Below are positions 8,367 through 15,936 of a DNA stretch of 28,993 nucleotides, in pieces. Location of the stretch: the IMG/VR virus record IMGVR_UViG_3300020141_001130, positions 1 through 28,993 of that record; one strand, 5' to 3'. The position numbers were made by a program, and so were the translations under genes. This stretch comes from a virus. The notes below the pieces were generated by a model. It was not told where the DNA came from and did not search any database. It worked only from the letters and a program-made list of their open reading frames with translations. Within the stretch, counting starts at the first letter, position 1. Every line of letters begins with the position of its first letter.

Positions 8367-9593
8367 TTAGCTTCCAATGTTATCGTTGAATCCGTCGGAG
8401 TATCCATCGCGAAACGCATCGCTGCTGTCCCACTCTAGACTTGCTTTATAAGCAAGACCATTGATGGCGTCGGTTTCTCCCTGTTCATAGCCAGCCACAT
8501 ATTCAGCTTCGTCCTCATCCTCGGAATCCGGAATATCTGCGGCGGCTTGGTTTATGCGTTGATTATAACCATCGTTGTATCCAATGCGATATGAGTTTTC
8601 TCGGCTATAATCACGACTGGTACCATATTCACGTCCAACTTCGAGGTCAGACTCACCAGCTTCATAACCTTCACGATATGCAGCCGCATTCCAAGGAGAG
8701 GTTGTATCAACCTTGTCGATGGTTGCGGATTTGTTGCCACAAGAGCAATCGTCTTCACATGCACCATCGGTGGGTTCTTGATCAGAATCCCAATCGGTAT
8801 TGATCTCTTCGGCGTTGCTTGTATAAACAACCTTGTCCAATTCCTTGACAACATCAAGGATTTCGGAAGCAACGGTATATTCGCAAACACGCATCTTGGT
8901 GTGACCTTCGTACTTCGGAACACTTACAACATCCTTTGGATTGATCTTGACGATCAACAGACGATTTCCGTTTGCAGAGCGAACCTGACCCTTGACGAAG
9001 TGACCATAGCCAACAACATAATCAAGAGCACCAACATGCAGACCCTTGCTGCAATCAATACCATAGTTGTCGTCAACCATATTGCGAGGCATAGAAACAA
9101 CCGAGCCAACGCTATTCAAGAACTTACCGGAGTAAATATCGGTATAATCACTGCGAACGGCTTTATAGGCCAAGAAGCAGCCGTCTTCGGTGATTGGAAG
9201 ACCATAGTTCTCAAGGAACCAATAAGTCTCGCTCACAGCACGGGCCGAAGGATTTTGCATAAGGTTTTCAAGGAACTTGACCATATGATCAAACTTGAAA
9301 CCTTCAGTCATCATTTTGATGATGCGGTCGGTTAGGGTATTATGAACAACAAAACCAGCATAGAAGATTTGACCGTTCTCAATCTTCACACGATTGCCAG
9401 TGTATTGAGATACAGCTTTGGCAACATTGACGAGATTTTCAATTTTGTTGAATTCTCCTGCTTTGATGCTGTCAATGATTTTATTATAGTTTGGGTGGTC
9501 TGGTGCCACAGTCAAACACTCGTTCTTTAGATAGAGCGTGACGGAGCCGTTGGTCTTGATGACATACGGAATGCTGTTTTGTGTATTACTCAT
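8367..9593 (-). CDS. rIIB: rIIB-like protein with C-terminal GYxxG repeats
   Basis: 408 residues. Residues ~85-250 carry the typical rIIB segment: LPITEDGCFLAYKAVRSDYTDIYSG (132-156), SVVSMPRNMVDD, CSKGLHVGALDYV and LLIVKINPKDVVSVP, which match the corresponding T4 rIIB stretch closely in pattern. In T4, rIIA and rIIB are membrane-associated proteins that affect lysis inhibition and exclusion by lambda Rex; the mechanism is unknown. Residues ~255-300 are an acidic linker with a cysteine cluster (CEDDCSCG). Residues 305-408 hold four copies of an aromatic-x2-Gly-Tyr-x2-Gly repeat (FRDGYSDGF and relatives), which is not something I associate with T4 rIIB. The gene follows rIIA by 73 bases, and that gap contains a promoter-like element. 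Confidence 0.88.
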   Translation of the reverse strand: MSNTQNSIPYVIKTNGSVTLYLKNECLTVAPDHPNYNKIIDSIKAGEFNKIENLVNVAKAVSQYTGNRVKIENGQIFYAGFVVHNTLTDRIIKMMTEGFKFDHMVKFLENLMQNPSARAVSETYWFLENYGLPITEDGCFLAYKAVRSDYTDIYSGKFLNSVGSVVSMPRNMVDDNYGIDCSKGLHVGALDYVVGYGHFVKGQVRSANGNRLLIVKINPKDVVSVPKYEGHTKMRVCEYTVASEILDVVKELDKVVYTSNAEEINTDWDSDQEPTDGACEDDCSCGNKSATIDKVDTTSPWNAAAYREGYEAGESDLEVGREYGTSRDYSRENSYRIGYNDGYNQRINQAAADIPDSEDEDEAEYVAGYEQGETDAINGLAYKASLEWDSSDAFRDGYSDGFNDNIGS

Positions 9594-9631
9594 ATTATTA
9601 TTTTTTATTAGTTAATCTATTCAATACTGCT

Positions 9632-9660
9632 ATATTATGTGGATTATTTATTAATGTCAA
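9632..9660 (-). promoter_or_regulatory. putative promoter for rIIB
   Basis: On the minus strand: TTGACA (9655-9660), 17-base spacer, TAATAT (9632-9637). It lies in the gap between rIIA and rIIB and would leave a leader of about 30 bases. The match to the sigma70 consensus is good at -35 and 4 of 6 at -10. Confidence 0.5.
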
Positions 9661-9666
9661 TATATT

Positions 9667-11856
9667 TTAGCTGTTTTCGTCAATAAAGTTGATGATTTTA
9701 TATACTGGGGAAGCAACAATAGAGTAGTGATCTCCAATGTCCAGCACACCAAGATACTTTTCAGTCAACATCTTTTTGAACTCAATTGGATCAATGTCCA
9801 ACTCGGTATGTTTATTTGCTTTGATGTCAAACAGTTCCAAAAACTTGACATTGTTGGAACTATCTTTGAGCAGTTCGCTATAAGATTTTACAAATGTTTG
9901 GAACTTTTTGCGAGTGTCGGCATTTGTAATATTGCTCACGATTTGCGGATGGCGAGTAAGCTTATTATAAATATCATTGACTGTTTCAAACTTGGCACGA
10001 CTTTGAATGCGATACAAATCTTGTTCATACTTGGCTTTGTCGGCATGCACAACCTTCTTTACAATATCAAAAATATTGATCCATTTACCAATCTTGAGCA
10101 AGTTTTTGTTCTTTACATTGATACCATAAATCATGGTTTCAGAACCATTGAGCTTGTTGTCTACAAGCAATTTTAATGCTTCAGACATATGAGCTTCAAT
10201 ATTCTTGCCATTGTTCCAAACAGGATCGGCATAAAAGAAATCAACATAATAATATGTACCAGCAGAATCAAATGTAGCGGCTTTTTTACCCCAATAAACA
10301 TATGCTCCATTATGGTGCTTCTTTGTTGGCTTGATAAACTCACTGATATCTGCATAGAAAATTTCGTCAGTACCAGCGGTCTTTTTTTGACGAGGTGTTG
10401 GCGGAGGTTTGGGCAGAGACTCAATATTGGTGACAATATTTTTGTTCCAACCAAAATAATTCATATGCTTATTGAATGTATCATTGTTCTTGGATTCATC
10501 GGTGATGATATAGCAAGTGGGAAATACACCAGTAGAATACTTTGTACGCAAGTGATGTCGCAGACGAGCACTTTTGATCGCACGAAGATTTGTATAAAAA
10601 ATATCCACACCACGGTTTTCAGAATACGTAGTATAATTTGAAGTACGTTTGAAACGACCATTGGCGCTGTCAAGCATATACAGCACAAATTCACCACCAA
10701 CATTGCTTGTTGGGTCAAATGCTCCAGTTGCTTTATGAACAGTATTGATATTTTCACTGCCATGAGTTATATTCAATCCATTATACTTGATTGGAATATC
10801 ACCAATGATGTTGCGAATATGGCTATACTGACTGTTATAGCCATTATATTTGGCGTATAGATGCATAGCTTCCCAACGACTCTTGGGAGTTTCAATGCTC
10901 TTATATACCATTTCTTTTAGTTCGTCAACGGCGGTTCGTAGTACAGAAATAATAGCCAGTGTGGTGGCATTATTGTCTTCATACTGAAGCTGTTCTTTAT
11001 TGGGCGCAACTTCCAGTTCGCCAATATCAAAGAAAAAGTCAAAATTGCCATAGTTCAAAGCTTGTTCAAGCTTGTAACCATCATTATTCAGAACACTATG
11101 CAAAGCATTACGCAAAGCACTGGCATTGATAGGATAGCAATAGTTGCCCATGAACGCATTGCATCCACGGTTATAATAACCGCCATCATTCTTGCGCATA
11201 GACCAACGCTTGCCAGTGTAAATATATTCACGCGGCTTGTATTCAATATTGGCACCAACAACGGTTGGACGATAACGAAACGGTTCATATGCACGAACAA
11301 TCTTGTCTTGCCACATACCAATGTCACCAATCTTTACACCAAACTTGATTTCTACACCGTTATGTTCATTAGAATCTTGTGTAACAACATGCAGAATGCT
11401 GGGAGAACCAGATTCATCAATAAAGCAGTTGTAAACATGCTTCTTACCCTTATAGAAAGAAGTTACATTAAAGTTATCAGTATAATTGAATGGAGTCTTG
11501 CTGCCCAGTCCCATGCAACCATCACTGTCATTATCAGCAGTCTTTGTGGACTCAAAATATGTAGTGTAAATAGTGTCAATAGCTTCGGGGCTAAGACCTG
11601 TGCCAAAATCACGCAGGCTGAACCAAGGTTCCAGTGTGTTGGGAGCATGAACCTCAAACATCTTGTCGGTGTTCTTCGCCTTGACATGACTGTCCCATGC
11701 ATTGGCACCAAGTTCACGCGGAATAGCAAGAATGGGCTCGCTATAGAAACCGGACAGAATCTTGAACGCCTTGGCAGACGCCTTGATCTTGAAGCGGCTG
11801 GGAGCAGCAATAATGTTGCTGATGACTGGTGAGGATTTTTCTTGTGTGATAATCAT
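9667..11856 (-). CDS. rIIA: rIIA-like protein with GHKL ATPase domain
   Basis: 729 residues, about the length of T4 rIIA (725). The N-terminus, MIITQEKSSPV then FKIKASAKAFKILSGFY, parallels T4 rIIA. GHKL ATP-binding boxes are present: N-box RELGANAWDSH (E48, N52, D55), G1 DFGTGL (83-88) and G2 GCMGLGSKTPF (113-123). This places it with the Hsp90/GyrB/MutL-type ATPases. The C-terminal half has no recognised domain. It is a partner of rIIB immediately downstream, in the same order as in T4. A promoter-like element sits 24-51 bases before the ATG. The large plus-strand open frame opposite (11062-11832) is a shadow. Confidence 0.93.
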   Translation of the reverse strand: MIITQEKSSPVISNIIAAPSRFKIKASAKAFKILSGFYSEPILAIPRELGANAWDSHVKAKNTDKMFEVHAPNTLEPWFSLRDFGTGLSPEAIDTIYTTYFESTKTADNDSDGCMGLGSKTPFNYTDNFNVTSFYKGKKHVYNCFIDESGSPSILHVVTQDSNEHNGVEIKFGVKIGDIGMWQDKIVRAYEPFRYRPTVVGANIEYKPREYIYTGKRWSMRKNDGGYYNRGCNAFMGNYCYPINASALRNALHSVLNNDGYKLEQALNYGNFDFFFDIGELEVAPNKEQLQYEDNNATTLAIISVLRTAVDELKEMVYKSIETPKSRWEAMHLYAKYNGYNSQYSHIRNIIGDIPIKYNGLNITHGSENINTVHKATGAFDPTSNVGGEFVLYMLDSANGRFKRTSNYTTYSENRGVDIFYTNLRAIKSARLRHHLRTKYSTGVFPTCYIITDESKNNDTFNKHMNYFGWNKNIVTNIESLPKPPPTPRQKKTAGTDEIFYADISEFIKPTKKHHNGAYVYWGKKAATFDSAGTYYYVDFFYADPVWNNGKNIEAHMSEALKLLVDNKLNGSETMIYGINVKNKNLLKIGKWINIFDIVKKVVHADKAKYEQDLYRIQSRAKFETVNDIYNKLTRHPQIVSNITNADTRKKFQTFVKSYSELLKDSSNNVKFLELFDIKANKHTELDIDPIEFKKMLTEKYLGVLDIGDHYSIVASPVYKIINFIDENS

Positions 11857-11879
11857 GTGTTTTTTATTACTATTCCATT

Positions 11880-11907
11880 ATTATGCCGACATAATATAGA
11901 AAGTCAA
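11880..11907 (-). promoter_or_regulatory. putative promoter for rIIA
   Basis: On the minus strand: TTGACT (11902-11907), 16-base spacer, CATAAT (11880-11885, 5 of 6 consensus). It shares the 14-base string CTTGACTTTCTATA, plus a similar -10 region (CATAATAATG versus CATAGTTATG), with the element before the AAA+ gene at 14897-14924. The predicted leader is about 17 bases. Confidence 0.6.
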
Positions 11908-11926
11908 GATGTTTTGATAAAAAGTA

Positions 11927-13933
11927 TCAACTTTCTTTGGAAAGGAACATTTTATTCAATGTATGTGCAATCTGTACAACGTTCTGTACATCAACGAATT
12001 GAGCATCTTTGCCATACATATTACGAAACAAGTTGGAATTTTTATCAGATCGCTTGTTATTCACATTATTACATTCAATAAAATAGCTCAAAATAGACAC
12101 TCCAATTTCACGAATTTTATTGATTTGTTTCTTTGTATGTTGGGCTGCGACGTTTCCATAATAACCCACACCAAATGCAGGTTCTCCGTCCGATAGATTT
12201 ACAAAATAACTATCCATTTCATATGTAGAAGCCGGAACGTGTTTTATGATTGCTTGAAATGCCAAGCCTTCTGGTGTTGATCCGTGTGGAAACAACAACG
12301 GAAATAGTTGAACAATCTTGTTGAACTTATCTTTGCGTGAGTCATATGCCATCACAATATACGGAGTTTCATTTCCACGGTTCATACAAACTCCACTTCT
12401 AAATGAAATGGTCAAAGCTACATTGTTTATCATGCTAACGGCTTTGGCAATTGCAACAAGTGTTGTCATTGTTTTTTCCCACTTTGTTTCCATTGAAGAA
12501 GAAGCGTCCACAGTTACATGCAAATGAGCATTCTTATATTTGTCTGTGGTGGTTTGATAAAACAAATTTTCTCCTTGGAATCCAATAGATGCCAACAACC
12601 GCTTGTCAATCTTACCTTTTTGTAGGCGAGTAAATTTTGTGGTTTTTACTTCACTGCGAATTTGCAATTTTCGACCAAGCATAGTTCCGAGAATAATTCC
12701 CTGCTGCACTCCCCGCGAAGAAGCTGGATTTCCAGTTTCACGGGAAAACTTACTGGTGTAAGGAAATTCCGATGTCATCATAAGTTCACGGGTCATGTTT
12801 TTTACCAAGACACAATCAACTTTTGGAACAGTTTCATCTCCCACTTGCACAATATCAACCGAGCTTTGTTCAAGAATTTGAAGTTTCTTGATAGTGTCCT
12901 TATCAAAAGGAGATTGTTGAACTTCACGAGAAACAATTTGTTCTTGTTTATCAATGAGTTTATCAACCTTCTTTTTCTGTGATTCGGTCAGATCTTTGGA
13001 CGGATTTTTATCCGGAGTTTCGTCGGCGTCGTCTTGAATAGGATTTGCAGAAGATGGCGTACCCCCCAATACATCGTCGATATCGTCGTTGGACTCTGAC
13101 TGCTCTGATTTATCATCAGACGGTTCATCGCCACCGGATTGCTTGTCTTGATTGTTTTGTTCGTCCTGCTTCTTAGGTTTGTCTTTTTCTTCTATAACAC
13201 TGTTGATAATAATCTCGGTGATTTGATATGCTAGTTCCAAACGATCCTTTGGATTTGATAGTTCAGCACGCAGAATATTGTTCAAATTCAACACCTCACT
13301 AATCTTGCGTAATGCAGGAAGTGCGTCCAAATCGGTATTTGCATTTGTAATATTGGTTAGACGAAATTTATAATTTTTTACAGTGGCATTTCTATAAGCA
13401 TCCGACTTCAATGCTTCACCAATTTCTGGCAAATTAAAATAGCGGTCATATAATGCTTGATAATATCCACGATAACCCGGTGCACTTTCATACGCCCAAG
13501 CATCAATATATCTATCCTCAACTACATTGAGAATATATTTTGCCAAATTACCAATATAGTTTTGATCAAAATGACCCTTGGCAGCGGCAGTCAAACTGCG
13601 AGGAATTTTTCCCCACATGGTCTTGATCAAATCAAAATCGCTTTTGACAATGTGCATGGCTTCATGCAACGACAATCCAACCGTGGGATCAAATTCACCC
13701 TTGGTCAATTCTCCGCCAATGTAAATAACTTTACCATCGGTCATGGAAGTTGAATTCTCGGCAAAACGAACAGGAATGTTCTTGCCGGTAAGAATATACA
13801 CGAAGTTTCCAATAGCACGGCGATACGCCGACAGTTTTAACAACGCCATTGTAGAACCAGCATCAAACTTTTGAACATTAAAATCGTCGCCAAGCCAAAA
13901 CTTGGAATGATCTGCCAAAACTTTAGTTTTCAT
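11927..13933 (-). CDS. metallopeptidase-VWA domain protein (CobT/MoxR-partner type)
   Basis: 668 residues. An N-terminal zinc-peptidase-like region has LSLHEAMHI (HEAMH, 90-94) and NVVEDRYID (136-144), the pattern of peptidase domains found in CobT-like VWA proteins. Residues ~250-325 are a highly acidic, Gln/Asp/Ser-rich disordered linker. The C-terminal von Willebrand A domain has a complete metal-ion-dependent adhesion site: DASSS (D476, S478, S480), STPEG (T553) and SDGEP (D582). VWA proteins of this kind work with AAA+ ATPases such as MoxR or CobS to remodel or activate a substrate. The start ATG overlaps the stop of the AAA+ gene by one base (TAATG), so the two are translationally coupled. 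The target is unknown. The cobaltochelatase role of CobT is not implied, because no chelatase subunit is seen. Confidence 0.88.
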   Translation of the reverse strand: MKTKVLADHSKFWLGDDFNVQKFDAGSTMALLKLSAYRRAIGNFVYILTGKNIPVRFAENSTSMTDGKVIYIGGELTKGEFDPTVGLSLHEAMHIVKSDFDLIKTMWGKIPRSLTAAAKGHFDQNYIGNLAKYILNVVEDRYIDAWAYESAPGYRGYYQALYDRYFNLPEIGEALKSDAYRNATVKNYKFRLTNITNANTDLDALPALRKISEVLNLNNILRAELSNPKDRLELAYQITEIIINSVIEEKDKPKKQDEQNNQDKQSGGDEPSDDKSEQSESNDDIDDVLGGTPSSANPIQDDADETPDKNPSKDLTESQKKKVDKLIDKQEQIVSREVQQSPFDKDTIKKLQILEQSSVDIVQVGDETVPKVDCVLVKNMTRELMMTSEFPYTSKFSRETGNPASSRGVQQGIILGTMLGRKLQIRSEVKTTKFTRLQKGKIDKRLLASIGFQGENLFYQTTTDKYKNAHLHVTVDASSSMETKWEKTMTTLVAIAKAVSMINNVALTISFRSGVCMNRGNETPYIVMAYDSRKDKFNKIVQLFPLLFPHGSTPEGLAFQAIIKHVPASTYEMDSYFVNLSDGEPAFGVGYYGNVAAQHTKKQINKIREIGVSILSYFIECNNVNNKRSDKNSNLFRNMYGKDAQFVDVQNVVQIAHTLNKMFLSKES

Positions 13934-14895
13934 TAGAAAGGGGGTAGACTGCTGTCGTCTTTGTTGTTGTTTGAGTTGAACACTTTGTTCAGTGGGTCGG
14001 ATTTGACCGGAACATGCTTTTGTACAACTTGTTTGACCATTGTGCGTTCACTGTCCAAACCACCGTCGTCTGGATAGTCTGGGTAAATCACCATTTCAGC
14101 CAACTCTACCAAACCAAATCCATCAACGGTGAGTTCAGCCATTTCTACTACAGAACGAGTAGAAACAAAACGACTCAACTTTCCTTGCTTTGTAAACTCA
14201 CGAGTTGTAGCAGAAATTTGAGCAATCTTGTCCATGAGATTCATATCAGCATCGGGACAAACCACCTTTATCAACTTCAGTTCTTCTTCGGAAGAAAGAA
14301 TATCAACTTCAATCTTAACCGTGAAACGATCAGTCAAAGCTTTGTCCATGACTCGTGTGGCGGTATAATCATTGCCAATATTTGCCGTAGCAACAAATGA
14401 TACACCATCAGCAACTTTTACAATCTCACTGCCAATCTTTTCATCCAAACGCAAATAACGCTGAATATAATCAAGTGGCGTCAACAAAATATTCCAAGCA
14501 TCTGGATGAGCACGAGATAGTTCATCGAGGTGAATAATGCTGTTTGGTGTACGCAATGCTTTTACAAATGGAGATTCATCAAATAATGTGCCTGTTTCTT
14601 TGTTAAAATGTGTATTGCCAATGAGTGTAGCACGGGGGTCTTGAGTAGCACCCATATTGAGATAAAAATAGTTCTCACGACGCTTGAGAGCATCAACCAA
14701 GCATTGAACTGCCAATGTTTTGCCTTGACCAGCAGGTCCAAGCAACAGAATATTTTTGCCACGCAAAGCACTGCGTACAAGATACTTCCATTTCAGTTCG
14801 CCCATAAACAGCTTATCGGGCTTGAGCGAATAGCAAGTATCAATGATGTCTTTGACTTCGTTGGATGAATATTTCTTTGTTTTACTCATGTACAT
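13933..14895 (-). CDS. MoxR/CobS-like AAA+ ATPase
   Basis: 320 residues if started at 14895. AAA+ motifs: Walker A GPAGQGKT (53-60), Walker B SIIHLDELSR (D124-E125), sensor 1 in VATANIGND (N172), and an arginine-finger-like ALTDRF (R190). The architecture fits the MoxR/CobS clade, whose members act as ring ATPases on a VWA partner, and that partner is encoded next with a one-base overlap. CobS-like genes are common in T4-type phages of marine bacteria. The start is ambiguous. ATG at 14893-14895 (MYMSK) has AAGAAGG at a good distance, whereas ATG at 14887-14889 (MSKTKK) would sit exactly at the expected start of transcription from the promoter-like element upstream. Confidence 0.92.
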   Translation of the reverse strand: MYMSKTKKYSSNEVKDIIDTCYSLKPDKLFMGELKWKYLVRSALRGKNILLLGPAGQGKTLAVQCLVDALKRRENYFYLNMGATQDPRATLIGNTHFNKETGTLFDESPFVKALRTPNSIIHLDELSRAHPDAWNILLTPLDYIQRYLRLDEKIGSEIVKVADGVSFVATANIGNDYTATRVMDKALTDRFTVKIEVDILSSEEELKLIKVVCPDADMNLMDKIAQISATTREFTKQGKLSRFVSTRSVVEMAELTVDGFGLVELAEMVIYPDYPDDGGLDSERTMVKQVVQKHVPVKSDPLNKVFNSNNNKDDSSLPPF

Positions 14896-14896
14896 A

Positions 14897-14924
14897 ACTA
14901 TGCCTTCTTTTTATAGAAAGTCAA
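14897..14924 (-). promoter_or_regulatory. putative promoter overlapping the AAA+ gene start
   Basis: On the minus strand: TTGACT (14919-14924), 16-base spacer, CATAGT (14897-14902). The spacer includes AAGAAGG, which could instead serve as a Shine-Dalgarno sequence for the first ATG in transcripts coming from upstream. Transcription from this element would begin near 14890, leaving the inner ATG at 14889 leaderless. Confidence 0.5.
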
Positions 14925-14935
14925 GTACCATATCA

Positions 14936-14966
14936 TAAAAAACCCCACTTTTTATATAGTGGGGAT
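14936..14966 (-). terminator. rho-independent terminator after the 14984-15499 gene
   Basis: A 7-base stem, CCCCACT (14943-14949) with AGTGGGG (14958-14964), and an 8-base AT loop. On the minus strand it is followed by TTTTTT. It separates the small structural-type genes from the AAA+ gene and its own promoter-like element. Confidence 0.85.
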
Positions 14967-14983
14967 TTTATAGTGTGAATATA

Positions 14984-15499
14984 TCACCATTTTCTACAGC
15001 TCCAAAATCTTGCTTTTGTTCTTGGACCTGGATTTTCGCAATGATGTCTTGCTCTGAAACTCTTACGACGTTTTGGATTGCTCTTTTTGATACGCATGTT
15101 TGGATCACCAAAATTGACTTTCTTTACATTACCTGTCGTTGGGTTCTTAACAAACACTTTAAACTTTTTTACATCGCCACGCATTGGCTTACCAAGTTTT
15201 ACTTTGCGACCACGATATTCTGCTTCTTCTAATGTAGCATCAGCATTCATATCACCATACATTTCATAAAACTCATCACCTTCACATGTATGTTCATCAC
15301 CTTCCGGAATCATATCCCATTTGGTTGATTCATATATTTCTTCAATATCTTCTTCTTCATTTACAGGCACACAATTTGGAACTTCTTTACCACCCTTGTT
15401 CTTTGTGCCATATGCTTTATAGCCTTTCCAACATGGATTTTCCATTTTAACTTCTTCTATAGCTTCAATAATTAATTGTTTTAGCTCAGATTTTTTCAC
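14984..15499 (-). CDS. small virion-type protein with tag-like N-terminus and basic Cys/His tail (GTG start)
   Basis: 171 residues, starting at GTG (15497-15499), with AAGAAGAAA 7 bases upstream as a ribosome binding site. The N-terminus MKKSELKQLIIEAIEEV is a charged amphipathic helix containing an I-x-E triplet, followed by CWKGYKAYGTKNKGGKEVPNC. A middle acidic part precedes a basic C-terminal block (KFKVFVKNPTTGNVKKVNFGD, then KSFRARHHC, NPGPRTKARFWSC, KW). Both segments recall recurring blocks in uncharacterised proteins of marine T4-like phages; I give this from memory of the pattern, and the function is unknown. The Cys/His spacing at the C-terminus could bind metal. The terminator at 14936-14966 follows. 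Confidence 0.75.
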   Translation of the reverse strand: MKKSELKQLIIEAIEEVKMENPCWKGYKAYGTKNKGGKEVPNCVPVNEEEDIEEIYESTKWDMIPEGDEHTCEGDEFYEMYGDMNADATLEEAEYRGRKVKLGKPMRGDVKKFKVFVKNPTTGNVKKVNFGDPNMRIKKSNPKRRKSFRARHHCENPGPRTKARFWSCRKW

Positions 15500-15530
15500 A
15501 AATTATTTCTTCTTTTCTTTGAGAGCAGGA
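15479..15530 (-). repeat. 52-base direct repeat, copy 1
   Basis: Matches 15885-15936 at 51 of 52 bases. The only mismatch is at 15499 (C, versus T at 15905), the first base of the start codon, making GTG here and ATG in the other copy. The repeat covers the codons for MKKSELK, the AAGAAGAAA ribosome binding site and the codons for the upstream tail PALKEKKK plus stop. Confidence 0.95.
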
Positions 15531-15616
15531 TTTCTAGTTTGTATTGATTCAATCAACTCCAAGTGTTGGGCGTCCGGATGTTTCACCCGATTGAGAATAT
15601 TCTTGTTTAGCTTGTT
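15503..15616 (-). pseudogene. leftover C-terminal coding tail ending in PALKEKKK
   Basis: A 37-codon open stretch in the +1 frame relative to the 15549-15905 gene. It ends NRVKHPDAQHLELIE, then SIQTRNPALKEKKK and a TAA stop. Its last eight residues equal the end of the 15909-16616 protein. It has no start codon of its own in a sensible position and overlaps the 3' end of the 15549-15905 gene. It is most simply read as the remnant of a duplicated C-terminus. A frameshifted product of the 15549-15905 gene ending here cannot be excluded. Confidence 0.55.
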
Positions 15617-15905
15617 TCATAGCTGTTATTGCCCAACTCTTTGGAATATTTAACTTCTTTACAATGTCCTCAAGATTTTTTAAATATTGCTTTGCTTCTG
15701 GGTATTTATCAACTATTGCCTCCGCTGCTTGTTTGGCGGCGGCTTCAAATTCAGTCCGTTCTTGAGAATTCAATGGAACTTCTGGGATATATTTAAATCG
15801 AGGAGTTCTCCAGTTTCCGCCGGGAATTTGTATCTTCCGTGGAGGCTGATATGCCATTTCCTGTACAACTTCTTTGATTAGTGATTTTAGCTCAGATTTT
15901 TTCAT
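15549..15905 (-). CDS. small virion-type protein with MKKSEL N-terminal tag
   Basis: 118 residues. The N-terminus MKKSELKSLIKEVVQEM is a near copy of that of the 14984-15499 protein, with an I-K-E triplet at 10-12. Then comes a Pro/Arg-rich segment (PPRKIQIPGGNWRTPRF) and a helical, Ala/Lys-rich C-terminal half (RTEFEAAAKQAAEAIVDKYPEAKQYLKNLEDIVKKL). No family is recognised. The start ATG lies 3 bases after the stop of the 15909-16616 gene (TAATTTATG), and the ribosome binding site AAAGAAAAGAAGAAA is inside that gene's last codons, so translation is coupled. The C-terminus is suspect: a +1 frame through the end stays open and continues into a tail identical to that of the upstream neighbour. 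Confidence 0.72.
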   Translation of the reverse strand: MKKSELKSLIKEVVQEMAYQPPRKIQIPGGNWRTPRFKYIPEVPLNSQERTEFEAAAKQAAEAIVDKYPEAKQYLKNLEDIVKKLNIPKSWAITAMKQAKQEYSQSGETSGRPTLGVD

Positions 15906-15936
15906 AAATTATTTCTTCTTTTCTTTGAGAGCAGGA
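15885..15936 (-). repeat. 52-base direct repeat, copy 2
   Basis: Partner of 15479-15530 (51 of 52 identical). Here it spans the end of the 15909-16616 gene (PALKEKKK, stop), the ribosome binding site and the ATG plus first codons of the 15549-15905 gene. Confidence 0.95.

Noticed and set aside
11062-11832. 256-codon open frame on the plus strand
   Set aside because: It lies entirely opposite rIIA, whose GHKL motifs are unambiguous. It is a codon-bias shadow with no recognisable domain.
11914-11930. TTGATA-AAAAG-TATCAA hairpin at the end of the VWA gene as a terminator
   Set aside because: The stem is only six bases of mostly A-T pairs, with no T-run after it on the minus strand.
11927-14895. 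Cobalamin cobaltochelatase subunits (CobS/CobT) in the metabolic sense
   Set aside because: Only the ATPase-VWA architecture is shared. There is no CobN-like chelatase, and the peptidase-like HEAMH domain points to a protein target.
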